From positions 58,818,795-58,882,794 of the forward strand of contig OY997656.1 in assembly GCA_963921795.1 (NCBI GenBank): a stretch of DNA of 64,000 nucleotides. The letters are read 5' to 3'. Made by a program: the position numbers and the translations under genes. This document shows, piece after piece, positions 31,718 through 44,260 of this stretch. The stretch is from Nannobrachium achirus (lineage: Eukaryota; Chordata; Actinopteri; Myctophiformes; Myctophidae). The notes below the pieces were generated by a model. The model was not told the origin of the DNA, ran no database searches, and saw only the letters and a list, made by a program, of their open reading frames with translations. Within the stretch, counting starts at the first letter, position 1. Every line of letters starts with the position of its first letter.

Positions 31718-32425
31718 TTGTGGGATCTTTACCTAACTAGTCCTGTGGGATCTTTACCTAACTAGTCCTGTGGGATCTTTACCTAACTAGTCCTGTGGGG
31801 GATCTTTACCTAACTAATCCTGTGGGATCTTTACCTAACTAGTCCTGTGGGATCTTTACCTAACTAGTCCTGTGGGATCTTTACCTAACTAGTCCTGTGG
31901 GATCTTTACCTAACTAGTCCTGTGGGATCTTTACCTAACTAGTCCTGTGGGATCTTTACCTAACTAGTCCTGTGGGATCTTTACCTAACTAGTCCTGTGG
32001 GATCTTTACCTAACTAGTCCTGTGGGATCTTTACCTAACTAGTCCTGTGGGATCTTTACCTAACTAGTCCTGTGGGGGATCTTTACCTAACTAGTCCTGT
32101 GGGATCTTTACCTAACTAGTCCTGTGGGATCTTTACCTAACTAGTCCTGTGGGATCTTTACCTAACTAGTCCTGTGGGATCTTTACCTAACTAGTCCTGT
32201 GGGATCTTTACCTAACTAGTCCTGTGGGATCTTTACCTAACTAGTCCTGTGGGATCTTTACCTAACTAGTCCTGTGGGATCTTTACCTAACTAGTCCTGT
32301 GGGATCTTTACCTAACTAGTCCTGTGGGATCTTTACCTAACTAGTCCTGTGGGATCTTTACCTAACTAGTCCTGTGGGATCTTTACCTAACTAGTCCTGT
32401 GGGATCTTTACCTAACTAGTCCTTT
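31718..32425 (+). repeat. 25-bp minisatellite, about 28 copies
   Basis: The unit is GTGGGATCTTTACCTAACTA plus GTCCT. It is extremely uniform, with two units carrying two extra Gs (near 31796 and 32073). Confidence 0.96.
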
Positions 32426-32815
32426 ACCCGGGGGTGTGCGATGAGGGTCTGAATGCAGGAGTCATATCTGTGTGGCTGGTTCTACAGACGGGGATCTCCA
32501 TGTATGGGCATAAAAGAGATTGTATGTATGATGTCAGATGTCATAGACGTCATTGGGCGTTCACATAACGAATAACTGAGTAAGCATGTTTGGGCTCTCA
32601 CAGCATATCTCCATATACAGTACATGGATCTCCATATATGGGTACCAGGGGTCTCCATATATGGGTAACTGGTACAATATACTATACATCACTGGCCAGA
32701 TGGCCAAGACATGGTGCGAGGTTGCTTGTCGCCCTGAGGCGTCTTACTAGTTACCATGGTGGAGACACTGTTTACGGCGGACGGACAACAGACATTCGTT
32801 AAATTAATAGTTGTC

Positions 32816-32968
32816 ATGTCATGCAGGTCCTCTTTATCAATAAATCAGTTCAGATTCTGGTCAATCATGTCGAAGGCCTCCTTGAACTCCTGAATCTGAG
32901 ACTGGTCAAACATGGTGGTGCGCTGGGCGCTTCTAGGTGTTCTTTCCCTTGACCTTTTTGCTTGCCAT
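32816..32968 (-). pseudogene. Myosin regulatory light chain fragment (myl9/myl12-like), antisense
   Basis: Read on the minus strand, the start ATGGCAAGCAAAAAGGTC gives MASKKVKGKN, then an in-frame stop, then KR-P. After a one-base shift it continues MFDQSQIQEFKEAFDMIDQN and, after a stop, FIDKEDLHDM. This is the N-terminus and first EF-hand region of the smooth/non-muscle regulatory light chain, which phosphorylation by MLCK normally activates. The 'TSNVFA' region before MFDQ is missing. About 50 codons survive and no introns are seen, so it is probably a truncated processed copy in klhl13 intron 1. Paralog assignment (myl9, myl12) is not possible. Confidence 0.8.
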
Positions 32969-33352
32969 GTTGGCTGTAGTATTTGGGGCCTTCCTCAGTG
33001 GAAGCATTCCTAAACCTTTCCACAAAACCCCCCACAAAATATATACACTGTAGTTGTAGGCATTACATTTATTTTGAGACAACAGGGGTTAATGACATTG
33101 ACGTTTGCCAGACTGCCCGTGGCAATTATTTGCCATTCATGAAAGACAATTCTACATAACTATAGCAGCAAACACCGATTCTGGTTTTCAAAGTGACTGT
33201 CGCCACCCAGCAGCTATCGATTGAATTTAACATTAATTTGTCCTACAAGAGAAAGGATTTACTTTTTGGGCAAGCAGGCATAACCTTTGGGCAAGTAGAA
33301 CATGACCTTGTGCAAGTACAGTACCTCTGAGACCTTGGTGTCAACCCCTGTA

Positions 33353-33445
33353 CAAGCTCACAGTGAGTTGTGTTGTGAGCTTGTAAGCTTGTGACGCCCA
33401 AGCTTGTAATACTATTGTAGATCGTCTTATTTTCACAAAGTTTGC
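33353..33445. repeat. Rearranged hairpin-module remnant
   Basis: ACAAGCTCACAGTGAGTTGT, GTTGTGAGCTTGTAAGCTTG and TTGTAGATCGTCTTATTTTC occur in sequence, as if two damaged hairpins were fused. Confidence 0.6.
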
Positions 33446-33454
33446 GTCTTTCTT

Positions 33455-33733
33455 ACGGCCGGCCTACACCATGCCTTTTCACACGCGTATGCGTGGCGTG
33501 CGTGCATATGCACGTTTTGGAAAGATCCAATATATATATATATATATATATATACCGGATATGCATGCTGTAAAAATAGGATTGCTTCTATTTTGTGCGA
33601 GCGCATATGCGTTTTGTACACAAACTCCCTGGTCTCCCGCAGATATACTCTCTCCTTGGTGTAGCCAGGGGCTTTTCACACACGCACAGCCAGTGCACAC
33701 CTGCGCGTGCATTTTCTTGTGTAGCCCGGCCGT
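33455..33733. mobile_element. TIR element, superfamily unknown
   Basis: The ends ACGGCCGGCCTACACCA and TTGTGTAGCCCGGCCGT are inverted with a mismatch. 'gcgtatgcg'-like and 'gcatatgcg' motifs repeat inside, with an (AT)n tract at 33531-33554. No target duplication was identified. Confidence 0.55.
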
Positions 33734-34075
33734 CATGTAGTATTTGACAATTTGGCCAATTTGGCATTAAACCTTTCTTAAAAGTTATTACATTGTACTT
33801 TAGAAATGTGCCGATAACTCTAACAATGTTGCAGTTAAAGCTAATTATCTGGAGACCCCCAAAATACATTTGAGGTCCTCTCCTGGGGGTCCCGTTAACC
33901 AGTTTGGGAAGTGGTTGCGTAGAGGAAGGCAGCAGCTTTGCTCCCCCAGACCCATCCTATCCTGTCCCGTCCAGAACTACCAGATCATCTTTCTACTGTT
34001 GTCCCGAGCAGAGGTTTTTATAGACCCTCACAACCGATGGGCTGTCGGGCAGAAACCTACGCCCGCCAATTATAG

Positions 34076-34696
<621 letters not shown>

Positions 34697-34784
<88 letters not shown>

Positions 34785-34811
34785 CACAGACACACACACA
34801 CACACACACAC
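34697..34811 (+). repeat. (CA)n, right side of the split microsatellite
   Basis: About 115 bp with GCAC and GACA interruptions. Confidence 0.97.
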
Positions 34812-35231
34812 GCCCGCTTACAACTGTGTAAGCAAAGCAACCATTGGCGTGCCTGCCTGTTAATTCAAGGGAAGTGTGCATAGCAACTGTTAATCAAATT
34901 AGTTTGTGTTTATTATTGGGCTGCCAATTTTAGTCCCCATTTCTGAGGACCAGCTTTAGAAGGACAGCCTCGGACGCTGCATGTGTCCGAGGCTGGAGAG
35001 TCACCGCCGCGGCACGCGAGAGGAACGGCAACGTTGTGAATGGACGAAGAGTGAATAAAAATGAAAATATTGTAAGTTAATAACGCATTATGCTGATGGT
35101 GGCGTGTAGCTGGAATTATGCTTGTCGATTGTCTAACCTGTGGTAAATTTTAGTTTTAATTTGTGGTGACCGTTGTGTGATTTTTGCCTCTTATGTAGTA
35201 TTGAAATTGTACTAATATTTTTTGCATCTTG

Positions 35232-35520
35232 TAGGGCTGTCACGATTATGACATTTTAATTGACGGTTAATTATCACACAAATAACTGCGATTATTAAGG
35301 TTTAATTAATTAAATTAATGATTTAATAGTGTTTGCTTACATTAAACATTGGAACATATCTGCTGGCTTTACGGCTTTTTAAACAAAAGTTGCGCGGGCA
35401 GATGGCTTAAAAAATAAATCACTACCTGCAATAATATTTAATTATGGGATTGGCTATTTCCACATATATTCAGATAATATTTAATTATGTGAATGTATGT
35501 GGAAATAGACAATCCCATCC
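35232..35520 (-). mobile_element. hAT family C, reversed and partial, with an inverted repeat
   Basis: TAGGGCTGTCACGATTATGA at 35232 is a C end. At 35449-35515 the segments GGGATTGGCTATTTCCACAT and ATGTGGAAATAGACAATCCC face each other. These are the C outer hairpin arms with the common core AGATCTACAAGCTC absent, so this copy shows the outer arms without the module. Confidence 0.55.
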
Positions 35521-35671
35521 CTATCTCAAATAATTGATGCAAAGTTTAAAATGCACGTTCCAAGAGTTCAATAGTTTTCACCGTGTAAGTGTTGCTTTAA
35601 TGAGGGCATATTAATCTAAACCAGTCAGCATTTAGCTGTAGTCCCCGGTCTAATTTAGTCTCATTAGTGGA

Positions 35672-36251
35672 GGCTCCAATCAGAAGCAGCAGTAACCTGG
35701 GGGTCCTCCAATCAGAAGCAGCAGTAACCTGGGGGTCCTCCAATAGGAAGCAGCAGTAACCTGGGGGTCCTTCAATCAGAAGCAGCAGTAACCTGGGGGT
35801 CCTCCAATAGGAAGCAGCAGTAACCTGGGGGTCCTTCAATCAGAAGCAGCAGTAACCTGGGGGTCCTCCAATAGGAAGCAGCAGTAACCTGGGGGTCCTT
35901 CAATCAGAAGCAGCAGTAACCTGGGGGGCCTCCAATCAGAAGCAGCAGTAACCTGGGGGTCCTCCAATAGGAAGCAGCAGTAACCTGGGGGTCCTCCAAT
36001 AGGAAGCAGCAGTAACCTGGGGGTCCTTCAATCAGAAGCAGCAGTAACCTGGGGGTCCTACAATAGGAAGCAGCAGTAACCTGGGGGTCCTTCAATAGGA
36101 AGCAGCAGTAACCTGGGGGTCCTTCAATCAGAAGCAGCAGTAACCTGGGGGTCCTTCAATCAGAAGCAGCAGTAACCTGGGGGTCCTCCAATAGGAAGCA
36201 GCAGTAACCTGGGGGTCCTCCAATCAGAAGCAGCAGTAACCTGGGGGTCCT
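35672..36251 (+). repeat. 32-bp minisatellite, about 18 copies
   Basis: The unit is AAGCAGCAGTAACCTGGGGG plus TCCTCCAATCAG. Alternating AATCAG/AATAGG and CTCC/CTTC variants form a higher-order pattern. Confidence 0.95.
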
Positions 36252-36310
36252 AAACATACATCTGGTCTCTTGTCAGGTGGAAACAAACACGTTACTGTAA
36301 CAAAAATTAT

Positions 36311-36367
36311 AAAAATAGACAATCTACGAGCTCGCAACGTGTCGCGTTGTGAGCTTGCCATTTTCAC
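36311..36367. repeat. Hairpin module, partial
   Basis: AAAATAGACAATCTACGAGC ... GTTGTGAGCTTGCCATTTTC; the right arm lacks the GTAGATC segment. Confidence 0.65.
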
Positions 36368-36433
36368 TACTATTGCTTGACAATGAATCTAAAATCGATT
36401 AATTGCTGTTAAGAAATTGCCGTTGGCTAGTGA

Positions 36434-36543
<110 letters not shown>

Positions 36544-37469
36544 GATAACAAATGTTAGTTTAACATAATCACAGTAATCCTTAATCATATTCCATCACAT
36601 TCAAGAGCTTTTGGAGAGAAATTGTGTGTGTGTGTGTTCTATACATCATTGCACTCATTTTTGGTTTTGGACAAGAATTTTCCTTTTGGTCAAAAAAAAA
36701 AAAAGAAGCTTATTATTGAATTGATTAATCGATCGATAAGATTATCAACTTTCAATTAATGAATTAATCGATAATTTGTACGACAAAGTGTAGGGCAAAA
36801 AAAATGTAAAAAAAAAAAAAAACAGACATGGAAAGTTTACACATGGAGATACAAGGTTTTTGGACGATGGTGATGAAATAATCCTGCCAAGCAGCTGTAG
36901 ATGTTTGGAGGGAGGGTTAGCTACTCTTGACTGGGGGTGTTTGGGGAGGATAGCCAGAGATTCTAGCTTAATTTCACAGTTTATTAGGCATTTATGAACC
37001 ATAGCAAGATGATTTTAGGCCAGTCGTTTTGGCTTGTGCATATCTTAACATACAGTATCTTACAGAACTTTAGACAGAGAATACATACTTCAGACTCAGC
37101 TGTTGGTAGAACGTTTCCATTTCTAGCTTCTTGTTAGTAACACAGCTTTACAAATAGTCAAAATAGGTACGGTATGAGGAAAATGATATATGCGATATAT
37201 ATTATATATTTGTATGTCTAAAATTGCCAAACTTACATTCCCCTTTAAAGCTAAAATGACTCTTTGATGGAGTGTGTGTGTTGTCTGTTGTGTATTTACC
37301 CCTGCCATCACGTAACTCCAGATTATTCCAGATATCTTCAATCGTTGCTGGGTTGATTAGAAATTGACGCTCCATAATATCATCCTCATTGACTTGCATC
37401 GCACAGCAGCGAAGCAGCTCTCAAGGTCACTCTGTTTAGCTCTGCAAATTGTAAAATCAAAAGGAACTT
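36544..37469. other. Intron sequence, no gene seen
   Basis: About 0.9 kb, AT-rich. 'attgattaatcgatcgataagatt' near 36719 resembles worn hAT subterminal sequence. No coding signal. Confidence 0.35.
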
Positions 37470-37512
<43 letters not shown>

Positions 37513-37513
37513 G
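37470..37513 (+). repeat. (GCAC)n and (CA)n simple repeat
   Basis: Seven GCAC units grading into CA repeat, directly left of element M3. Confidence 0.95.
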
Positions 37514-38000
37514 GATTCACTGTGGGCCCCCCATCAATGTTAACCATTGAAAAATAGCAGCTATACAAGCTCACAGCGCGGCACCGATTGCCGCGCTGCG
37601 AGCTTGTAGATCTGCTATTTTTGAAACAATTGTGAAAATGTGTGCAAGAAACCTATGTTTCTATGTCAGTGGTGCTCAAACCTTTTCATGTCAAGGACGC
37701 CCAAGATGATATGTATTTGGCCACGGACCCCCATCTCAAAATATTTAGTTCCAGGGACCCCCCAAAATATGAGTTACAAATGTTCGCTTAAAAATACATA
37801 ATATTCAAAGATTTGCACACATTTTCACGACTTTTAAAAAATAGCAGATCTACAAGCTCGCAGCGCGGCACTCGGTGCCGCGCTGCGAGCTTGTATATCT
37901 GCTATTTTTCAATAGCTAAAGTATAAAATAATTAAGGCCCCTCCACCACCTTGGGCCCTGGTAACTTAGTCCCACTTTCCTACCCCTTGTGACGCCCCTG
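37514..38000 (-). mobile_element. hAT family M (copy 3), reversed, between CA repeats
   Basis: The right end CCTTGTGACGCCCCTG meets a CA repeat at 38001. The other end is eroded but 'ggattcactg' matches M2. Intact hairpins lie at 37549-37625 and 37836-37910. Confidence 0.8.
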
Positions 38001-38213
38001 CACACACACAATACAAAAATACATTATAGTTACTAATAGTGCATGACACATGAATGCCCTGCTGGGTTTGTGATGTTATATATTATTGGCATAAACTGCT
38101 TTGTTTGTGTTTGTTTATGGGCTGAAACTGTTTTATCTGTTCACGCCTCAAGATGCAAGTCAATGAGGAGACTGGATGATGTTGTGACATCATTGTACCA
38201 CAGAAAGTTTAAC

Positions 38214-38626
38214 ACCAGTAAGACTCCCTAATCGGGAGATAAGCGACCGGTCAGGTCGCATATACAAACTTTAGAAGGCAATGGTAGCCAATCAGGAGGG
38301 AATATGGGAAATGGGACAGATCCATGTTGATGACATGACTTTAGAGATACTGTGTACCGCTTTGTGTGATTTTTTGGGCAAAATCTGTAGGAGCAGTGTC
38401 CAAAAATGTGTTGTCATGGTGGCGCTAGAAGAGGGGCATGTGAGAAATCAGGGGCGGAGGTTGTGGTTTGCCAGCCAAGGCGTGTGTGTGCAACGTTTGG
38501 CATGGATAGGGGCAACGGTGGTGGAGATAGGAGTTGGTAGGGGCAAACGTGTGACGTGACGGACAGACAGACAAAGGGACAGCCGGTGGAGCTTTTCATA
38601 GTAACTTGCGACCTGACGGTTGCAAT
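38214..38626 (+). mobile_element. Family G repeat (copy 3)
   Basis: ACCAGTAAGACTCCCTAATC with GACCGGTCAGGTCGCA at the left and TTGCGACCTGACGGTTGCA at the right. The interior has AGCCAATCAGGAGGGAAT and 'tggtggcgctaga'. Superfamily unknown. Confidence 0.7.
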
Positions 38627-39856
38627 AAGTCTTAAGTGGTTTAAGTCGTAGATGCTTGACAGAATAATTCAACGTTGGTACTGTGTAGGTAGAGTTGAGA
38701 GCATGGGAGAATCCAAACTTGAGCTGATTCCACACTGCACTGCGTGTTTTCGTTGCGTTCTGGAAATCCGAAATCCTCGAAAGCATTTTTCAGGCCAAGG
38801 AGAGAGAGAGGAGAGAGAGAGAGCAAAGGACCAAGTGGCGACAGTTGCGAAAATCGACCCTGGTCCGAAAATAAATACGAAATGGGCGGCAGTGTGCAAA
38901 CGTGATTCACATAACATGAGGTTGTTTTTTTTTCTTCACTCGCTCCGAAATTCGCTCCGATATTTGGCCCGAAAAACGCGTACCGCGTTGAGAGAGAGAG
39001 AGAGAATTGCTCATGAATGTAGCAGCATATTGTGCACAGTGGCAGGAGTGTTGCACAGTATTGTCTACATGGAGCAGCCTCCACTCACACTGTTGTTACT
39101 GATGATAAAACAGGCCATGCATGGCAGCCTTACAACACCAGGGCTGGGCTAGGATTTCAATAGTCTGTCTGGCGCAGACAGACAACTATTCAATTTATTC
39201 CACAACATCAGAATGAATGCTATATGCAGTCTCTGGAACCACATACACATCCCCTGAAAGCCCAGAACGGAAGCCCGTCACCTGTTTCCGTTCCCGAAAA
39301 TATATTTTGCATATTTTATTTTTGGACTTCCTTTTCTGCTAAGCTGCAGAGCTATATGTGCTTTCTTTTGATTTATTTTAGGACAACTCTGCAGGACAGT
39401 AAAGACTAAGTGGGGAGGAGGAGGCTTCACGTTTAACCCTGTCATAATTCACCATTTGTCAGCCTTCTGATTGGTCCCTGAGACTCCCTGACTGGCCAAC
39501 CAGAAAAAAAAAACATTCACTTTTCGCTACCGGGGGTGGGCTGGCTGCCAGCTTCCTACCCAAGATGCACTGCGCTTTCTGTCTCTATTTCTCTCCTCTG
39601 CCTGTTCCAGAAGATTAAACTAATTAAAACATATATTTTCGGTGGGAAACTCTGCAATGTAACTACTGTACTTTTGTCTTCCCTTTGTATTAATATCACG
39701 TAGATGTGTTTCTTTTGGTACTTTAAATAGCTATTTAAATGAGGCTATGAAAAATATTTTTCCCCCATCCACTTCCACTATAAAATAATCTGCCCTCGTT
39801 GTTTTGTACCCCCTAGTAACAAGAGCAAAATGGGGCGGGATTTGACAAAGAGTGGA
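38627..39856. other. Intron sequence, no gene seen
   Basis: About 1.2 kb without recognisable elements. Short GA tracts occur at 38800-38823 and 38990-39004. Open frames here lack coding character. Confidence 0.35.
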
Positions 39857-39960
39857 TTATTACATAATCGTCTAATCGCAATTATTTGACATAATCGAAA
39901 TTATTTGACATAATCGCAATTATTTTGCATAATCATCATAATCGTTTCCATGTTTAAACA
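39857..39960 (+). mobile_element. hAT family C, left fragment
   Basis: ATTACATAATCGTCTAATCG, CATAATCGTTTCCATG. The rest is missing; a 29-bp tandem duplication around GTGATTGGCCGGTAGTGT follows at about 39989-40046. Confidence 0.65.
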
Positions 39961-40382
39961 TGTGAGAAATGGCAGAAATGGAAAGACGCACTGTGATTGG
40001 CCGGTAGTGTTTGATCCGCGCTGTGATTGGCCGGTAGTGTATGATCTGGAGACAACGTATACGGAAGAATGCAGATGACGTAATTTTGACGCGAAATGCA
40101 ACCCCCCTCACGGCTCAGTAAAAAACATTATAAAGAAAAGGCTTCCGAGGCTGAAATTAACAGAGTGGGTCTTCTAAAACTTTAGCGATTTAATAGTTAG
40201 GAAAATTTTAAGATTTGTTTTATTTGGAAAAGTTACCAAGTATAGCTTTAACGATCTGTTTCCTTAACGTTTCCCTTTTAACGATTCCTATATTTGGAAA
40301 ATCAGCATAATTTTGGGCCTTCATTATACTTTTTTTATACTTACAAATTCAGTCGTACATCACAGTATTGTGTACATATTAT

Positions 40383-40565
40383 TGTAGTGGTTCTCAAAGT
40401 GTGGTCCAGGGACCCTCTGGGATCCTTGAGGGTGTTCCAAATGGACCCTTACAGCTCGGTAACTTGGAGAGTGTACACATGGAACCAAATGGACCCTCAA
40501 AGGTCTGTAACTTGGAGAGTGTACACATGGAACCAAATGGACCCTTACTGGTCCATTTGGTTCAC
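40383..40565 (+). mobile_element. hAT family P, left part
   Basis: AGTGGTTCTCAAAGTGTGG and 'gggaccctctgggatcc', then ACCAAATGGACC repeated in tandem (a ~48-bp duplication). It ends in a TGGTCCATTTGGTTC inversion. Confidence 0.65.
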
Positions 40566-40662
40566 AAGATAGTGGATTCGCTGCATGTCACTCCCCCCCC
40601 TCCCCCCTTCCCTGTCTAGCGTCTCTGTACTATCAATGAAAGACAGAAAAGCTAAAACTAAG

Positions 40663-40908
40663 ATATCGTCGTCGTCCGATGAAAACCTTGTATGTCCAAA
40701 ACTGTTCGTTTAATGCAAAACTAGTGAAAACAGCAGATCTACAAGCACACAACGCCTCGCATCGCGAGGCGTTGTGTGCTTGTAGATCGGCTGTTTTCAC
40801 TACTTTTGTGTGACGGCCTTGTATGATGAAGCAGGGCTTTAATTTTTGTGAAAGACGTACACATTTGAAACTTGGAGATACGAGGTTTCCACCCGACAAC
40901 GACGATAT
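40663..40908 (+). mobile_element. Family B TIR element (copy 1), hairpin at its centre
   Basis: The ends ATATCGTCGTCGTCCGATG and CCACCCGACAACGACGATAT are inverted. The hairpin at 40720-40803 has the core AGATCTACAAGCACACAACG, with outer arms CTAGTGAAAACAGC. It is not bounded by family E here, so B can exist alone. Target duplication unclear. Confidence 0.8.
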
Positions 40909-41142
40909 ACTGTATGTATCTCTTCTTCTTCTTCTTCAATCTCATCAAGTCACTGCCAGTCAAACGGCTGGCAGAAGCGTGAAGGCTCCGAGCCGTCATT
41001 AAAACAGACATCCTTCTGGCTGACGGAGTGGCATAGCGCGCTGCGCTGGGTGTTTATCTGCTGCTTGCAGATGTTGGCATTATGCAAGGCTGCTGCGCGG
41101 GGCTCGCATCACCACCGTGATGATGCACTGGTGTCTGTTTCA

Positions 41143-41244
<102 letters not shown>

Positions 41245-41411
41245 GTAGCCTACATATCCATGATCAAATGTCTGCCAGCCAGAAGCAGCAGCAGCCAGGG
41301 AAAGCAACCAGCTGCCAGCTAAAAATATAAAAACACACGCTCCCTGCTTCAATGGAGAGCACACTTCAGACTGAGACAGAGATACAAGGTTGCAAAACAC
41401 GCTCAGGCAGC

Positions 41412-41520
41412 TCTAGTGTCCTCCTGGTGGGGGCTCCTCACTGGGTGAGGTGAGTCAGTAGGATACAGCAGTACGTCCTCCCGGTGGGGGCTCCTCACTG
41501 GCACGTGAGTCGGTAGCAGT
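41412..41520 (-). repeat. Low-copy repeat, inverted tandem copies (empty site for C2)
   Basis: On the minus strand it reads TATCCTACTGACTCACC and 'cagtgaggagcccccacc', twice at about 57-bp spacing. This matches the sequence around 13890-14346 and 14757 but without the family C insertions. Confidence 0.85.
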
Positions 41521-41549
41521 GGTGTAACAAGTCCTCAGATGTGATAGCA

Positions 41550-41682
41550 CATATTTTCACAACTTTTTCAAAAAATAGCAGATCTACAAGCTCACAGCGC
41601 GGCACTCGGTGCCGCGCTGTGAGCTTGTATATCTGCTATTTTTCACCGGTTAAAGCATTCAATAATTCTTGGCCTAAATGGG
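41550..41682 (+). mobile_element. Family PB, right end with hairpin
   Basis: An intact hairpin at 41570-41645, then 'aataattcttggcctaaatggg' and TTAA (41683-41686). The left part is missing. Confidence 0.82.
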
Positions 41683-42040
41683 TTAAAGTCATGATGTTCT
41701 TCTACCAGCTATATTGCGTGATAGCGTGCAGAACGTGAAAGCGTTGGGGTCCACTACTCGGTACAGGCCAGCTCTATGTATGATCATTACACCGTGCAGC
41801 AATTATCTCCATGAAATAGAATGTCATCTTATGTAACTGCTAACCGCCTTCCATCCTTCCTCATCCTCCTCCTCCTCTCTCGCTCTCGCTGTTCTTTGTA
41901 GGAAGATGACAGTGACGATAAAAGGCAGAATAATCACATTACAAGCCTCCTAACACGAGTGGCACTTTCTGAATTTAAAGTAGGAAGCGGTACAAGTGAT
42001 TCTGGTTGGCACCTGCCTGGCCCTGTAAATGCATCAGATG

Positions 42041-42890
42041 GTAGATAGGCAGGTCGGTAGGTACGGTAGGTACGGTAGGTAGGTAGGTAGGTAGGTAGGT
42101 AGGTAGGTGGGTGGGTGGGTGGGTAGGTAGGTGGGTGGGTGGGTGGGTGGGTAGGTAGGTGGGTAGGTAGGTAGGTGGGTGGGTGGGTAGGTAGGTGGGT
42201 GGGTAGGTAGGTAGGTGGGTGGGTGGGTAGGTAGGTGGGTGGGTGGGTAGGTAGGTGGGTAGGTAGGTAGGTAGGTAGGTAGGTAGGTAGGTGGGTGGGT
42301 GGGTAGGTAGGTGGGTGGGTAGGTAGGTAGGTGGGTGGGTGGGTAGGTAGGTGGGTGGGTGGGTAGGTAGGTGGGTAGGTAGGTAGGTAGGTAGGTAGGT
42401 AGATGGGTGGGTGGGTGGGTGGGTAGGTAGGTGGGTGGGTAGGTAGGTGGGTAGGTAGGTAGGTAGGTAGGTAGGTAGGTAGGTAGGTTGGGTGGGTAGG
42501 GTAGGTAGGGTAGGTGGGTAGGTAGGGTGGGTGGGTGGGTGGGTGGGTAGGTAGGTAGGTAGGTAGGGTGGGGTAGGTAGGGTAGGTAGGGTGGGTGGGT
42601 GGGTGGGTAGGTAGGTAGGTAGGTAGGTGGGTAGGTAGGTAGGTGGGTGGGTGGGTGGGTGGGTGGGTAGGTAGGTGGGTGGGTGGGTGGGTGGGTAGGG
42701 TAGGTAGGGTGGGTGGGTGGGTGGGGTAGGTAGGGTAGGTGGGTGGGTGGGTGGGTGGGTGGGTAGGTGGGTAGGTGGGTGGGTGGGTAGGTAGGGTGGG
42801 TGGGTAGGTAGGGTAGGTAGGGTAGGTAGGGTGGGTGGGTGGGTAGGTAGGTGGGTGGGTGGGTGGGTGGGTAGGTAGGTAGGTAGGTAG
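42041..42890 (+). repeat. (TAGG/TGGG)n tetranucleotide array, 850 bp
   Basis: GTAG and GTGG units alternate in patchy blocks, with a few five-base slips. Its reverse complement stays open as PTYLPTHPP repeats, which is a by-product of the repeat and not a gene. Element O is inserted at its right edge and 'gtaggtagatag' resumes at 43797. Confidence 0.95.
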
Positions 42891-43796
42891 TAGGGGTGTA
42901 ACAATAACTGAATCGAAACATCAATTTTAATTTGCAATGATTGATTGATTGATTGAAGACTTTATTAGAAGTTTGCATAGAAAAAAGTACAGTTTCATGA
43001 CTGTACAGTTCACTGGTACAAGGTCAACTAAAAGGAGATCCTAGAAAAGACGAAGCTTATTTCCATAGGAAACCATTGAAGTATCTCATATAACATTGAA
43101 TGACAGACGAATAGAATACAGTACTATGCAGTAGATATAGTAAAAAAAAGTAAATAGAAATACAATAAACAGCGCAAAAAATACATACAGTAGGTAAATA
43201 CAAAGTTTGTTATTGCCAGTTGTGAATGGCTGCCGCCTGTAAGTGGTTTTTCAGGGTGATTTTAAAGGATGCTAGGGAACCACACTCCTTTATCGTTTGC
43301 AAAAGTAAACTATCGTACCGTTTTGGTTTTGTATCGTATCGTTTTAAAATGCGGTAATCGGTATCGGATCGTTTTGCAATGCAAACAATTGATTGTATGG
43401 AAACTAAGTATTTGTGCCTTAAAATTTTGCAATTTTAAGAGGAAAAATAAAAAAGTGGGGTCTAATAACCTCTCCATTCCATATAGCTACTCTTGGTCTA
43501 TGGATAAATGTGTGTAATCTCTGTGTTCATGTCAAGGTGGGTTTGTCCATATGTGTTGAAATATAATGTCCATGTATTTGCAAGATAATCACAGCGTTTA
43601 CTTCCATAATAATAGATTTTGTACACGTTTTACACAGATTTAATGTCTTTAATAAATAGTCACTATATTGATTTTAAATCATTGAATCGAATCGTATCGT
43701 ATCGCCATGAATGAACCAATATCGTCCATGTATCGCATCGTTAACCATATCGTGATGCATATCATATCGTTGTTAAAATCTATCGTTACACCCCTA
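42891..43796 (+). mobile_element. hAT family O (906 bp) inside the tetranucleotide array
   Basis: TAGGGGTGTAACAATAACTG at the left and TATCGTTACACCCCTA at the right, with a perfect 8-bp duplication GTAGGTAG (42883-42890, 43797-43804). Subterminal 'tatcgtatcg' repeats are present, with no shared hairpin and no ORF. Confidence 0.9.
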
Positions 43797-44117
43797 GTAG
43801 GTAGATAGTTGTACTGACTCTGACCTCTAAGGACCTTCCAGGGAGGGTGCTCATGTGCGTCTGGCTGTGACACCCTTTCTAGTTTATTTTCCTTTTGAGT
43901 ATTTTTTTTCGCACTGACTTTTTTGACACTGCACTATTAGGTTGTGTTAGTATTTTTGGGTATTTTTGCTTATTCATTACCGTTCATAACCTTTCCATTC
44001 CTGTCCTGTCGAGTGCATCCATAATAAGTGGCCTAGGAAGCAACGGGAAAATAAATAGACTCAAGTTGTTTACGTGTGCTGGAATTTATATACTCTGGGA
44101 GGGGGCAAACATTCAAC

Positions 44118-44190
44118 GGAAATAGCCGATCAACAAGCAATGACGTGGCGTGTCGCGGCGTGGCGTTGAGCTTGTCGATCGGCTGTTAGC
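44118..44190. repeat. Hairpin module, diverged
   Basis: GGAAATAGCCGATCAACAAG ... GAGCTTGTCGATCGGCTGTT. The matching change ACA to CAA (and TGT to TTG/TCG) in both arms suggests partial co-variation. Confidence 0.7.
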
Positions 44191-44221
44191 GGAGGAGATG
44201 TTCAGTGTCAAGCGAAAAACG

Positions 44222-44255
44222 CAGGGGTCCTAGCATAGAGCCCTGGGGCACTCCA
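44222..44255 (-). mobile_element. LINE reverse transcriptase scrap
   Basis: On the minus strand it reads GVPQGSMLGPL, the conserved RT motif before the catalytic palm of non-LTR elements. Only about 11 codons are identifiable; family PB (44261 onward) is inserted beside it. Confidence 0.55.
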
Positions 44256-44260
44256 ATAAA

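Noticed and set aside
38641-39152. Overlapping frames of 147 and 166 codons on opposite strands
   Set aside because: Neither shows a recognisable domain, plausible codon bias or splice context; opposite-strand overlap in a moderately GC-rich stretch is expected by chance.
41975-42978. Frames of over 300 codons rich in PTYLPTHPP
   Set aside because: Translation of the TAGG/TGGG tetranucleotide array in reverse; no flanking coding sequence or splice context.
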